Assembly (NCBI GenBank): GCA_037190485.1
Contig: JBBCJB010000005.1
Coordinates: forward strand, 1-64,000
Direction: 5' to 3'
DNA from: Parapedobacter sp037190485
GTDB taxonomy: Bacteria; Bacteroidota; Bacteroidia; Sphingobacteriales; Sphingobacteriaceae
Length of the DNA: 64,000 bases
Part shown: piece after piece, positions 9,248-18,159 of the stretch
Numbering within the stretch: position 1 is the first letter of the stretch
Layout of the letters: each line of letters begins with the position of its first letter
Notes under the pieces: generated by a model
What the model was told of the DNA's origin: nothing
Database searches by the model: none
What the model saw: only the letters and a program-made list of their open reading frames with translations
Translations under genes and position numbers: made by a program

Positions 9248-10429
9248 ATGAACAAAGTCGTATTAGCATTCAGTGGGGGGTTGGATACCTCGTTTTGTTG
9301 CATTTACCTCACCAAGGACTTGGGACTGGAAGTGCATTCCGTGATCGTGGACACGGGTGGTTTCTCGGCAGAAGAGCTGGTCCAGATCGAAAAACGGGCC
9401 TATTCGCTTGGTGTGAAATCGCATGCCGTGGTCGATGAAACCCAGAACTACTACGATAGCAGTATCAAATACCTCATTTTCGGCAATGTATTGAAAAATG
9501 CCACCTATCCGCTTTCGGTAAGCGCCGAGCGGGTGAGCCAGGCCACGGCCATTGCCAATTACGCCAAGCAGATCGGCGCCGAATACGTGGCCCACGGCAG
9601 CACGGGCGCGGGCAACGATCAGGTACGTTTCGACATGATCTTCAATATCCTCGTCCCTGAGGTGAAAATCATCACGCCCATACGCGACCTGAAGCTGAGT
9701 CGTGAGGAGGAAATCGCCTACCTGCACGAGCACGGGGTGGAGTTCAATGCCGAGAAAGCGAAATACTCCATCAACAAAGGGATATGGGGCACGTCCGTTG
9801 GGGGTAAGGAGACACTGACCTCGCACGATACCCTGCCGGAAGACGCGTGGCCCACGCCGGTGTCCGCGACGGAGCCCCGGCGTATCACGATCGATTTCGA
9901 GAAAGGCGAGCCGGTAGCGTTGGACGGCCGTCGGCTCGGCTCGGTGAAGGTGATCCAGGAATTGCAGGCCCTTGCCCAGCCGTATGGCATCGGGCGCGAT
10001 ATCCACGTAGGCGATACCATCATCGGCATCAAAGGACGCGTAGGCTTCGAGGCCGCCGCGCCGCTGATCATCATCAAGGCCCATCATACCTTGGAAAAAC
10101 ATACGCTTACGAAATGGCAGTTGAGCTGGAAAGACCAATTGGCGGCGTTCTACGGCAACTGGATGCACGAAGGGCAGTTGCATGACCCGGTGATGCGCGA
10201 CATCGAGGCGTTCTTGGAGCGTTCGCAGCAAACCGTCACGGGCAAGGTCTTCGTGGAGCTCAATCCTTACCGCTTTACCGTCATCGGGATCGAATCGCCC
10301 CATGACCTGATGTCGAACAAGTTTGGCAGCTACGGCGAGATGAACAATACCTGGAGCGGCGACGACGTGAAGGGGTTCTCGAAGATATTCGGCAACCAGG
10401 TATCCATTTGGCATAAGGTGAATCAGTGA
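9248..10429 (+). CDS. argG: Argininosuccinate synthase
   Basis: 393 aa. The start is the ATG of MNKVVLAFSGGLDTS, because the N-type ATP-pyrophosphatase P-loop SGGLDTS must lie near residue 10; an in-frame upstream extension to 9104 overlaps the preceding gene and has no counterpart in the family. GSTGAGNDQVRF gives the ATP- and substrate-binding segment. The enzyme joins citrulline and aspartate to form argininosuccinate. It follows the GNAT gene by 83 nt and precedes argC by 27 nt. Confidence 0.95.
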   Translation: MNKVVLAFSGGLDTSFCCIYLTKDLGLEVHSVIVDTGGFSAEELVQIEKRAYSLGVKSHAVVDETQNYYDSSIKYLIFGNVLKNATYPLSVSAERVSQATAIANYAKQIGAEYVAHGSTGAGNDQVRFDMIFNILVPEVKIITPIRDLKLSREEEIAYLHEHGVEFNAEKAKYSINKGIWGTSVGGKETLTSHDTLPEDAWPTPVSATEPRRITIDFEKGEPVALDGRRLGSVKVIQELQALAQPYGIGRDIHVGDTIIGIKGRVGFEAAAPLIIIKAHHTLEKHTLTKWQLSWKDQLAAFYGNWMHEGQLHDPVMRDIEAFLERSQQTVTGKVFVELNPYRFTVIGIESPHDLMSNKFGSYGEMNNTWSGDDVKGFSKIFGNQVSIWHKVNQ

Positions 10430-10458
10430 GTAAGTGAGTTTGTGAATCTGTGAACGAT
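10427..10458 (+). repeat. Four tandem 8-nt TGA-led units between argG and argC
   Basis: Four consecutive octamers begin at 10427, 10435, 10443 and 10451 and share the pattern TGA(G/A)nnnn: TGAGTAAG, TGAGTTTG, TGAATCTG, TGAACGAT. The first TGA is the argG stop codon and the last unit overlaps the argC ATG. The 8-nt period places TGA stops in all three frames. Confidence 0.6.
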
Positions 10459-11476
10459 GACAAAGATCAAGATAGGTATTATCGGCTCCGCGGGGTACAC
10501 CGGGGGTGAGTTGCTGCGCATCCTCATCCACCATCCCCATGCCGATATCGTGTATGCGCACAGTGCCAGCAATGCGGGCAACCAGGTTTCTGATGTGCAT
10601 ACCGACCTGTTGGGCGATACGGATTTGCGGTTCGCTGCGAATTACCACAATGACGTAGACGTTATTTTCCTGTGCGTCGGCCATGGCGATGCGCGGAAGT
10701 TTTTGGATAGCAATGCCATCGACCCGCGCGTGAAAGTCATCGACCTATCGCAGGACTACCGCTTACGGGCGAATACAAGCTACCAAGGTCGCGATTTCGT
10801 GTACGGGTTGCCCGAACTGAATCGGCAAGCGATCCGGTCCGCTTCATATATTGCCAATCCGGGCTGTTTCGCGACCGGCATCCAACTGGCGCTGTTGCCG
10901 TTGGCAAGCCAGGGGTTACTGTCGGGACAAATTCACATCAATGCCACGACCGGCTCGACCGGGGCCGGGCAGAAGCCTTCCGCGACGTCCCATTTCAGCT
11001 GGCGCAGCAATAACCTCTCGGTATACAAGGCCTTCGAGCACCAGCACCTGCAGGAAATCAGCGAGTCGCTGGATCAACTGCAGTCGGGCTTCCTGCCCGA
11101 GGGCGATGGTACGTTGCTGCAACGCGCCATGCAGCGCATCAACATCATCCCTCAGCGCGGCAATTTCCCGCGCGGGATCCTGTCGGCCATTTACCTGGAT
11201 AGCCAATTGAGCGAAGAAGAGGCCCACGGGTTATACACTTCTTTTTACGATAGCCATCCGTTCACGCACGTAAGCCGTGTGAACATAGACCTCAAGCAGG
11301 TCGTGAACACCAATAAATGCATCCTGCACCTGGAGAAACACGGTGACAACTTGTTCATCGTCAGCATTGTCGATAACCTGCTCAAAGGGGCCAGTGGCCA
11401 AGCCGTGCAAAACATGAACCTACTCTTCGGCCTCGACGAGACGGCCGGGCTACGGTTGAAGAGCGTGGGGTTCTAG
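10457..11476 (+). CDS. argC: N-acetyl-gamma-glutamyl-phosphate reductase
   Basis: 339 aa. The NADP-binding motif GSAGYTGGELLR is at residues 10-21 and the catalytic Cys137 is in NPGCFAT; HINATTGSTGAG forms the substrate loop. It reduces N-acetylglutamyl phosphate (or the N-succinyl analogue used by some Bacteroidota) to the semialdehyde. The usual following genes of the pathway (argD, an argF-like gene, argB, argE, argH) are absent; the next gene is a convergent glycosidase. The remaining steps must therefore be encoded elsewhere. Confidence 0.95.
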   Translation: MTKIKIGIIGSAGYTGGELLRILIHHPHADIVYAHSASNAGNQVSDVHTDLLGDTDLRFAANYHNDVDVIFLCVGHGDARKFLDSNAIDPRVKVIDLSQDYRLRANTSYQGRDFVYGLPELNRQAIRSASYIANPGCFATGIQLALLPLASQGLLSGQIHINATTGSTGAGQKPSATSHFSWRSNNLSVYKAFEHQHLQEISESLDQLQSGFLPEGDGTLLQRAMQRINIIPQRGNFPRGILSAIYLDSQLSEEEAHGLYTSFYDSHPFTHVSRVNIDLKQVVNTNKCILHLEKHGDNLFIVSIVDNLLKGASGQAVQNMNLLFGLDETAGLRLKSVGF

Positions 11477-11517
11477 GAACCATCGGCTCCGCTAGGGCTA
11501 TGCCATGCCAACCCCAT

Positions 11518-13761
11518 TTAGGGCAACGCAAACCGGTATCGCCGGCCGGGATGGGTCTCGACGGTGAAGCTGTCTGCCGTGTTTTTGCCGTCAGTGACTG
11601 CATGGGGGGTCCGGATTCGGCATGTTCCGCCGGAGTGCGCGGTGATGACCAGTTCGGTAACCCGACCATCGACCCATTGCAGATCCGTGATTTCGAAATT
11701 GCCCCGGGCACGCAAGCCCTGTACCCGGCCGCTTGACCAAGCATCGGGCAATGCCGACAAGACCTCGATCGTGCCGGTTTGGCTCTGGACGAGCATTTCG
11801 GAGATACCGGCAACATACCCTAGGTTGCCATCGATTTGGAAAGGCGGATGCGAGCAAAGCAGGTTGGCATACACGCCGCCGCCTTGGTCGTAGTCAACGC
11901 CGTCATTGCCTACCAGGGTGAGAAAATTGCGAAGGATGCGATAGGCGTGGTCGCCGTCATGGAGGCGCGCCCAAAAGTTGATTTTCCAGGCCATGGACCA
12001 GCCTGTCGACGCATCGCCCCGTGCCTGGAGACTGGTCTTGGCTGCTTCGGCGAGCCGCGGTGTTTCCAGTAGGCTGAACTGCCGGCCCGGATGCAGCCCG
12101 AATAAATGGGATACATGACGGTGTTGGTCGTTGGGATCGTCGCGATCGGTCTCCCACTCTTGCAACTGCCCCCATCGGCCTATTCTGGGTGGGAGCAGGC
12201 TGTCGCGCAGGCTGGCAATGTGGCGGCGATAGGCGCCGTCGGTCGCCAGGATGTCTGCGGCCTCGATGTAATTGGTGAATAGGTCCCAGACGATTTGCTG
12301 GTCGTGTGAGACGCCATCTTCCACAGGTCCGTGCTCCGGCGACCAACCCATGGGGGCGACGACCGTACCGTCCTCCCGGCGTTTGAGGTGGTCGTCCCAA
12401 AACTCGACGATTTCCTTGATCAGCGGATAAGCGAAATCACGTAGGTAAGACGTGTCGCGCGTGAACGCGTAGTGTTCCCAGACCGCCTGCATGAACCATG
12501 CGCTGCCGGGGGTGTTCCAGGAGAAACTCTGGCCGCCGAAAATGTTATTTTCGGTGCGGACCGTCCAGCCACGCACTCCGGGGTATTCGGCCTGCGTGTG
12601 TTCCTTCTTGACCCCGCGGAGGCTATGGATATAATCGAGGTAGGGTAAGTGACATTCGGAAAGGTTGGTCGGTTCGGCCAACCAATAGTTCATTTGCACG
12701 TTGATGTTGGAGTGGTAGTCGGAGCGCCACGGGGGCGTATTGCTGTTGTTCCATAAGCCCTGCAGGTTTGCCGGTAGGCTACCGGGGCGCGACGCGCTAA
12801 TCAACAGGTACCGGCCATAGTGGAACAGGAGGGACTCCAGCTGTGGGTCGTTGCCGCCGGGATAGTCTTCCAGCCGTTTGCGGGTAGGGCGCTCGGCTTG
12901 TGTGGCGGGCGTGTTGCCCAAGTAGAGCGATACCCGGCCAAAGAGGTGTTGGTAGTCTTGGATATGGCGCTTCAACAAGGCGTCGTACGATGTGTTGCGC
13001 ACGGCTTCCTGCGTTTTTTTAACGGTCAACGATGGGACTTGTCCCTTCCACCCGTCTTCGCGTTTGTTGCTGTAGTCTGTCGCGGCCGTTAGGATGAGCG
13101 TGAATCCGTCAGCGTTGGCGATTTCGAGCAGCTGTCCGCCTGCGGTGTCTGCGGCTACGGTAACCGTGCCGCCATGGATCCGTGCCACGAGGTCGGCTTG
13201 ATAGGCCATGCCATTGTCCAATGTACCAGCGATGGTCAGGGAGGCGCCATTTGCCGCCGTGGTGGCCCCGTGGGCGTCCGTGAAGCGGATCGTTGCCCGG
13301 TAACTGCCTTTTTTATCGGCGGTGTAATGCAGTACCATGACATTGTCCGGATGGTTGCAGAAATAGGTGCGGCTATAGGCAACCCCACCATCGGCATAGC
13401 TGATCTGCTGCACGGCGCGCGATAGGTCCAGTTCCCGGCGGTAGCCTGCGGGTATGGCGTCCGTTGCGTGGTGTAGGTCCACATGGATGTCTCCGAACGC
13501 TTGGTAGGCGCCGGTTTCGTGTTCGTCTCCGGTCCACAGGCTGATTTCGTTAAACTGGATCTGTTCGTGCCTTACGCCGCCGAATACCATGCCGCCTACC
13601 CGGCCATTGCCCATGGGATAGGCCTGGGACATCCAATTCACGGCCGGTTTGTCATCCCAGAGCAGTGGGGCGGTATCGGTCTTGGTGGGGAACTGCGCCG
13701 AAAACGACGGAACAAACATGAACTGGAATAACAGGATGGAAAGTGCAGCCCTTGCAATCAT
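11518..13761 (-). CDS. GH95 alpha-L-fucosidase (secreted)
   Basis: 747 aa with a signal peptide (about 1-22). The N-terminal beta domain has the GH95 signature PMGNGRVGGMVFGG and SLWTGD (about 48-80). The central alpha/alpha barrel carries GMSPEHGP-type MGWSPEHGPVEDGVSHDQQ near residue 470, which includes conserved acidic and Asn/Asp residues of GH95 catalysis. The family releases alpha-1,2-L-fucose or related L-galactose residues from glycans. It is a single gene on the minus strand, with a weak upstream box TATACTTG at 13797-13804. The substrate within the family is uncertain. Confidence 0.9.
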   Translation of the reverse strand: MIARAALSILLFQFMFVPSFSAQFPTKTDTAPLLWDDKPAVNWMSQAYPMGNGRVGGMVFGGVRHEQIQFNEISLWTGDEHETGAYQAFGDIHVDLHHATDAIPAGYRRELDLSRAVQQISYADGGVAYSRTYFCNHPDNVMVLHYTADKKGSYRATIRFTDAHGATTAANGASLTIAGTLDNGMAYQADLVARIHGGTVTVAADTAGGQLLEIANADGFTLILTAATDYSNKREDGWKGQVPSLTVKKTQEAVRNTSYDALLKRHIQDYQHLFGRVSLYLGNTPATQAERPTRKRLEDYPGGNDPQLESLLFHYGRYLLISASRPGSLPANLQGLWNNSNTPPWRSDYHSNINVQMNYWLAEPTNLSECHLPYLDYIHSLRGVKKEHTQAEYPGVRGWTVRTENNIFGGQSFSWNTPGSAWFMQAVWEHYAFTRDTSYLRDFAYPLIKEIVEFWDDHLKRREDGTVVAPMGWSPEHGPVEDGVSHDQQIVWDLFTNYIEAADILATDGAYRRHIASLRDSLLPPRIGRWGQLQEWETDRDDPNDQHRHVSHLFGLHPGRQFSLLETPRLAEAAKTSLQARGDASTGWSMAWKINFWARLHDGDHAYRILRNFLTLVGNDGVDYDQGGGVYANLLCSHPPFQIDGNLGYVAGISEMLVQSQTGTIEVLSALPDAWSSGRVQGLRARGNFEITDLQWVDGRVTELVITAHSGGTCRIRTPHAVTDGKNTADSFTVETHPGRRYRFALP

Positions 13762-13929
13762 TGGTGTTTCTTGGTGTGTTTGTTAAAATCGTGCCGCAAG
13801 TATAGCGAAGTCCGCATAGATTACATTCAATTATTTATGCAGGCTTATCAGTTGTATTGCCGTCATCGTCACGCCGCGCTCGCGATCGCCCTGGTTTCTC
13901 GCGGACGCTGTGTTTCCTCAGGGTATTCC

Positions 13930-13977
13930 CCGAGTTTTGAAAAGCAAGGTATCCCCCAATGCCTCGGTCGTTTTTTT
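13930..13977 (+). terminator. Possible terminator or attenuator before the repeat lipoprotein
   Basis: CCGAG (13930-13934) can pair with CTCGG (13963-13967), followed 3 nt later by seven T residues (13971-13977). The loop of 28 nt is long. It lies in the 250-nt divergent region between the GH95 gene and 14014. No leader peptide was recognised. Confidence 0.25.
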
Positions 13978-14013
13978 GCAGCAACTTGGTCCCAGCAAAA
14001 AACAACGATCACT

Positions 14014-15243
14014 ATGAATTATCTCACTTACCTCAGCGGCGCGATCAAAGCGCTTAATCCCTTGGCGGCACTGCTCGTTTTGGCTGCCCTTGTTTCGTGT
14101 TCAAAGGATGGCCCATCCGAAGACGGGCCGGAGGATCAACCGAATGGCAGCGTATACATCGCCGGTTACGTGCGCAATGGGATCAGGCTGGAGCCTGCGC
14201 TCTGGGAAAACGGCGAATTGACGGCCTTGCCTTTCAATTCGGGAAGCAACACCCGGGCCATCGACATCGCGGTGGAAGGCAAGGACACTTACGTACTCGG
14301 GCAGGAAAGGAGCCCCAACAGCTTTAGCCGCGTATCGACCATCGTGTTGTGGAAAAACAAGGAAATGCAGGTCATCACCGACGGTACCAAGCGCGCGGAA
14401 GCGCTTAAGTTGGCGGTGGATAAGGGCAATGTGTATATCCTCGGCACGGAAACCGACCAGAGCGCGGGAAGCGCAACGGCAATCTACAAGTACTGGAAAA
14501 ATGGGGTGCCGACTACGCTGAATACGAAAGACGCTTCGGCGATGGACATGGTGGTGCGGAATAACGACGTATACATCGCTGGAGACGAAAAGGGGGCAAG
14601 CAACAGGCGCGTGGCGACCTACTGGAAGAACGGCATACCGGTAGCGCTTACCGATGGAACGAAGGACGCCACGGCAACGGCCATCGACGTGCAAGGCACG
14701 GACATCGCCGCGCTGGTGCAAGAAAGCACCGGTGAGCTGTTCGGCAACGCCTTGAGCGTTTGGAAGAACGGGAAGGTGACCACGCTGCGTAGCGGGAACG
14801 TGTTGTCGTCCGGAAGGGCGATAACGCTGGAAAACGGTGTCGTGCATGCCCTGAATACGGAGCGGGACGGGGCTTCCAGCGGTTTTGGGTCGGAAAAGGT
14901 GATGTATTGGAAAGACAACGTCAAGACGGCGATTACCGACGGGGCGGCACTGGCAGAAGCGACGGCATTGGTAATCCGAAGCGGACAAGCGTACATCGCG
15001 TTCCATGAAAACAATAGCGAGCGGAATCCGGTGGCCAAATCGGCGAAGGGTGGGGTCGTGAAGGTGCTCTCCAAGCTGCCCGACGAATCGATGACCACGA
15101 CCGGCCTTTGGGTGAACGGTGCCGACGAATACGTGATCGGAAACTCCGGACATCGGGCTTATGTATGGAAAAACGGCGAAGAAACCGTCATCGCGCATAA
15201 TGGGTATGCGGCGGCGATAGCCATGGCCGGAAATGGAAACTAA
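14014..15243 (+). CDS. Repeat-built surface lipoprotein (WKNG repeats, probable beta-propeller)
   Basis: 409 aa, starting at MNYLTYLS, which gives a lipoprotein signal with Cys29 (AALVSC). The mature protein is about eight copies of a 40-50 residue unit with the core (Y/V)WKNG followed by LTDG-like turns and VYIAG-like strands; variants include ALWENGE, VLWKNKE, TYWKNGI, SVWKNGK and YVWKNGE. The periodicity suggests a seven- or eight-bladed propeller. An open frame extends upstream to 13771 but has no signal sequence. Function is unknown; a binding or scaffolding role is a guess. The two-component genes start 34 nt downstream. Confidence 0.75.
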   Translation: MNYLTYLSGAIKALNPLAALLVLAALVSCSKDGPSEDGPEDQPNGSVYIAGYVRNGIRLEPALWENGELTALPFNSGSNTRAIDIAVEGKDTYVLGQERSPNSFSRVSTIVLWKNKEMQVITDGTKRAEALKLAVDKGNVYILGTETDQSAGSATAIYKYWKNGVPTTLNTKDASAMDMVVRNNDVYIAGDEKGASNRRVATYWKNGIPVALTDGTKDATATAIDVQGTDIAALVQESTGELFGNALSVWKNGKVTTLRSGNVLSSGRAITLENGVVHALNTERDGASSGFGSEKVMYWKDNVKTAITDGAALAEATALVIRSGQAYIAFHENNSERNPVAKSAKGGVVKVLSKLPDESMTTTGLWVNGADEYVIGNSGHRAYVWKNGEETVIAHNGYAAAIAMAGNGN

Positions 15244-15277
15244 TTGCTAACTTTCCGCCGGGTAAGCAAGTGTATCC

Positions 15278-17194
15278 ATGAGGGCTTTCGGTCTGGCGGT
15301 TTGGTTGTTGTCGATAGGGTGCTTCGCCCACGGCAACGGCATTGAGCGGGATTCGCTACGCATAGACCACCTGCTAGACAGCGCCATGGCCCAAGAGGAG
15401 GCAAACCCCGAAGGGGCATTGGCGCTGTATAGCGACGCCTTCAGGCTTAGCGAGCGGGAGAAATACGGAATAGGTGCATTCAAGGCCCTGCAGTATAGCG
15501 GTATCGTACACAGCTCCCTGGGGCGCTATGATTCGGCCTTGGTCTATTACCAGCGCGCATTGCCGTACAGCCGCAAAAGCAACTACGAACGGGGGGAGGC
15601 CGTGACTTTTACCAACATGGCCAATGCCTACCAGTTCTTGGGCGATTACGACCGGGCCGTACCGCTCTACCTGGAAAGCATCAAGATCTTCGAACACATC
15701 AAGGACAGCAGTACGGTTAGCGAGAGTTACAAGAACCTGAGCGCGCTGTATTCGACGATCGATAACCTATCATTGGAAGAGCATTACCTCAAGAAAGCGA
15801 TCCTGTTCGCAAACCCGGTCGATCATGAAAAAATGGGTATACTTTATGGTAATTATGGCCTCTTCCATATCCGGAAGAATGGCTTCGCGAAAGCATTGGA
15901 TTATTTCAGCAAGGCAAAGGCACTCAGTGAAAAGACGGACAGCCATACGCTGTCATTCTATGCCACCAGAAACCTGGGCGAGTATTACAACCATGCCAAA
16001 CAGTACGCCAAGGCTATCCCGTATTACGAACAGGCACTGGCCCTAACGGAAAAAATGCATGATGCCTTCCAGAAGAGTGATCTGTTGTACATCCTGAGTG
16101 GCCTGTATCAAAACATAAACGACAACACGCGAGCGCTGGAGTATGGTTTGCAGGCCTATCAACTGGCGGAGGAAATCAACGCGAAAGAAATCCTATACCG
16201 TACGCAGAAGCGGCTGGCAGGCATTTACAGCGGCATTGGACAGCCGGACGAGGCTTATCGTTTCCTGGCAATGGGCTATTTGCTGAGAGACAGCGTGCTG
16301 AACGAAAGCCATGTGAAGCAGATTTCGCTGATGCAGACCCGGTTCGAGACCGAGAAAAAGGACAGGTCAATCGCCGAACAGCAGGTAAAACTGAAGGACC
16401 AAGAAGTCGAGTTGCTGGCAAAGCGCAACCAAGCCATCTTCTCGCTGATCGTTATCATGGCCTTGGCCGCGTCGTCGATTGGAGGCTGGTTGTTCTTCCG
16501 TCAGCGCCACCGCGAGAAAGACAAACAGATCCAGGCCTTACGGCAAAAGCAGGAAATCGACAAGCTCGAGGCGCTGATCGACGGTGAGGAGCAGGAGCGC
16601 CGGCGCATCGCGCAGGAATTGCATGATGGGATCAACGGGGAGCTGTCTGCCATCAAGTTCAGGTTGGCCAGCCTCGAAGAGGCCGGGCTGGGGCAGGAAG
16701 ACAATGCGAACCTCTTGACCGCAATCGAGATGGTCGATAATTCCTGCGCACAGATACGCAGCATCTCGCACAACCTGATGCCAACGTCCATCACCGATTT
16801 CGGCTTGGTGGAGACCATCCGGCAATATTGCCTCAAGATAAACCAATCGAATGGCCTTCGGCTGGAATTCCAGTCTTTCGGCGATGCCGCCGCCTTGTCC
16901 AGCCACGTGGAAACGGTGATTTACCGCATCATCCAGGAACTGATCAACAACATCGTGAAACACGCCCGAGCCACGACTGGGATGGTACAGCTCAATTTCC
17001 ATGAACACCACCTGTCGGTTACGGTCGAAGACGATGGGGTAGGCTTCGATCCGAACGCCGCGGAGAAAGGGCTCGGGCTGGCCAACGTACGCGCTCGCGT
17101 GGCTTTTCTCCGTGCGCTGCTGGAAGTGGATAGCCATGGAGGCGGGACGTCATTCCACATCGCGATCGATTTAAATGCGCTGAAACATGATTGA
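15278..17194 (+). CDS. TPR sensor histidine kinase (NarL/LuxR-type system)
   Basis: 638 aa. A signal peptide (about 1-19) is followed by a periplasmic array of TPR repeats (about 40-340), one transmembrane helix (about 387-408), a short coiled coil, a HisKA_3 dimerisation domain with His449 in AQELHDG, and a HATPase_c domain with DDGVGFD and GLGLANV motifs (about 535-630). It autophosphorylates and passes the phosphate to the regulator encoded next, whose ATG overlaps its last 8 nt. The TPR input suggests sensing through another protein or peptide. Confidence 0.92.
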   Translation: MRAFGLAVWLLSIGCFAHGNGIERDSLRIDHLLDSAMAQEEANPEGALALYSDAFRLSEREKYGIGAFKALQYSGIVHSSLGRYDSALVYYQRALPYSRKSNYERGEAVTFTNMANAYQFLGDYDRAVPLYLESIKIFEHIKDSSTVSESYKNLSALYSTIDNLSLEEHYLKKAILFANPVDHEKMGILYGNYGLFHIRKNGFAKALDYFSKAKALSEKTDSHTLSFYATRNLGEYYNHAKQYAKAIPYYEQALALTEKMHDAFQKSDLLYILSGLYQNINDNTRALEYGLQAYQLAEEINAKEILYRTQKRLAGIYSGIGQPDEAYRFLAMGYLLRDSVLNESHVKQISLMQTRFETEKKDRSIAEQQVKLKDQEVELLAKRNQAIFSLIVIMALAASSIGGWLFFRQRHREKDKQIQALRQKQEIDKLEALIDGEEQERRRIAQELHDGINGELSAIKFRLASLEEAGLGQEDNANLLTAIEMVDNSCAQIRSISHNLMPTSITDFGLVETIRQYCLKINQSNGLRLEFQSFGDAAALSSHVETVIYRIIQELINNIVKHARATTGMVQLNFHEHHLSVTVEDDGVGFDPNAAEKGLGLANVRARVAFLRALLEVDSHGGGTSFHIAIDLNALKHD

Positions 17195-17819
17195 AGTAGC
17201 CATCACCGACGATCACGTCATCGTCATCGAAGGAATCCGCACCTTGCTGAAATCAAGCAAGGAGGTCGTCATTTCGCAGGCATTTACCAGCATAGCCGAA
17301 ACGGTCGGCGGGCTTCATCCACGCGTACAGGTATTGCTGCTCGATATTAACCTGCCCGACGGCAGTGGCATTGAGGCGTGCAAGGATATCCTGCAACGAT
17401 TCCCAAATTTGCGCATCATCGCGCTGACCAATTATGAGGATGTTTCTTTCGTGAAGCAGGCCATCAGGAACGGTGCCATGGGATACCTGCTGAAGAATAC
17501 GGACAAGACGCAATTGATCGATGCGATCAAGGCGGTATTGGCCGGTGAGCGGTATCTGCCGAAAAACGTGCGCGAGATGCTGCTGAATGAATCGCTGGGC
17601 AAGGCGCCCGCTTCGGCCGCCTTCATCCCCAAGCTCACCAACCGCGAAAAGGAAATCCTTGGGTTGATCATCAAGGAATACACGACCGAGGAAATCGCGG
17701 CCAAGATTTTCATCAGTACCAAAACCGTCGAATCCCATCGGAGTAACCTGATCCAGAAAGTGGGCGTGAAGAATACCGCCGGTTTGGTCCGCGTAGCACT
17801 CGAAAGGGGATTGATCTGA
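17187..17819 (+). CDS. LuxR/NarL-family response regulator
   Basis: 210 aa. The receiver domain has Asp8-Asp9, phosphoacceptor Asp53 (LLLDINLPDG) and Lys near 105 (LLKNTDKT). A C-terminal LuxR HTH follows (about 148-205) with LTNREKEILGLI and the recognition helix TKTVESHRSNL. It is the partner of the overlapping kinase. Its target genes are not visible; the operon at 18160 is the nearest downstream candidate. Confidence 0.95.
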   Translation: MIEVAITDDHVIVIEGIRTLLKSSKEVVISQAFTSIAETVGGLHPRVQVLLLDINLPDGSGIEACKDILQRFPNLRIIALTNYEDVSFVKQAIRNGAMGYLLKNTDKTQLIDAIKAVLAGERYLPKNVREMLLNESLGKAPASAAFIPKLTNREKEILGLIIKEYTTEEIAAKIFISTKTVESHRSNLIQKVGVKNTAGLVRVALERGLI

Positions 17820-17836
17820 TTGTAGTTGCGCGACGG

Positions 17837-17855
17837 GCCGGTGCAGCGCACCGGC
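17837..17855 (+). terminator. Strong hairpin after the response regulator
   Basis: GCCGGTGC and GCACCGGC form a perfect 8-bp stem with a 3-nt loop, 17 nt after the stop codon. No T-run follows, so it may end transcription only weakly or protect the 3' end. Confidence 0.45.
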
Positions 17856-18012
17856 GAATAAGGCTAACGCAGCGCGAAATCGAGCTCGTGAAGCTATTGG
17901 AATGCGGCCTGGGCTCGCTCCGCTACGCCGAAAGGATCATATCCCAACGGATAACGAGTAGCGTACGGGAGCAACTTGATGTTTTTTTACATGTTTTCGC
18001 ACGGATTATCCA

Positions 18013-18043
18013 TTGTTGCTTGGCGTGTGTCCCGTTATTTTTG
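18013..18043 (+). promoter_or_regulatory. Promoter of the DUF1553-DUF1501 operon
   Basis: TTG at 18013-18015 and TATTTTTG at 18036-18043 are separated by 20 nt, matching the Bacteroidota promoter layout. The predicted leader to the start at 18160 is about 110 nt. Confidence 0.6.
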
Positions 18044-18159
18044 TTTTTTGCATTTTGTTAATAAATGAGCATCTTTAGCGATGGGCTAAGGGCAGCCCCG
18101 ATGCGGTTGGACTAACCAGTTGAAGTAAATCGGATCCAAGGATGCCACAAGTTGGTCGA

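Larger units (their letters stand above)
17820..18159. other. Intergenic region between the two-component genes and the DUF1553 operon
   Basis: No gene was seen in these 340 nt. They hold the hairpin at 17837, a good plus-strand promoter at 18013-18043, and a short hairpin GGGCT (18083-18087)/AGCCC (18094-18098) in the predicted 5' leader. Confidence 0.6.

Noticed and set aside
9263..10684. 473-codon open frame on the minus strand
   Set aside because: It lies opposite argG and the start of argC, both of which have clear family motifs; it has no recognisable domain and comes from GC-biased codons.
13771..14013. N-terminal extension of the repeat lipoprotein
   Set aside because: The lipoprotein signal begins at 14014; the extension would bury it and contains no domain.
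14101..15198. 365-codon open frame on the minus strand
   Set aside because: It mirrors the repeat lipoprotein; the plus-strand gene has a signal peptide and repeat structure.
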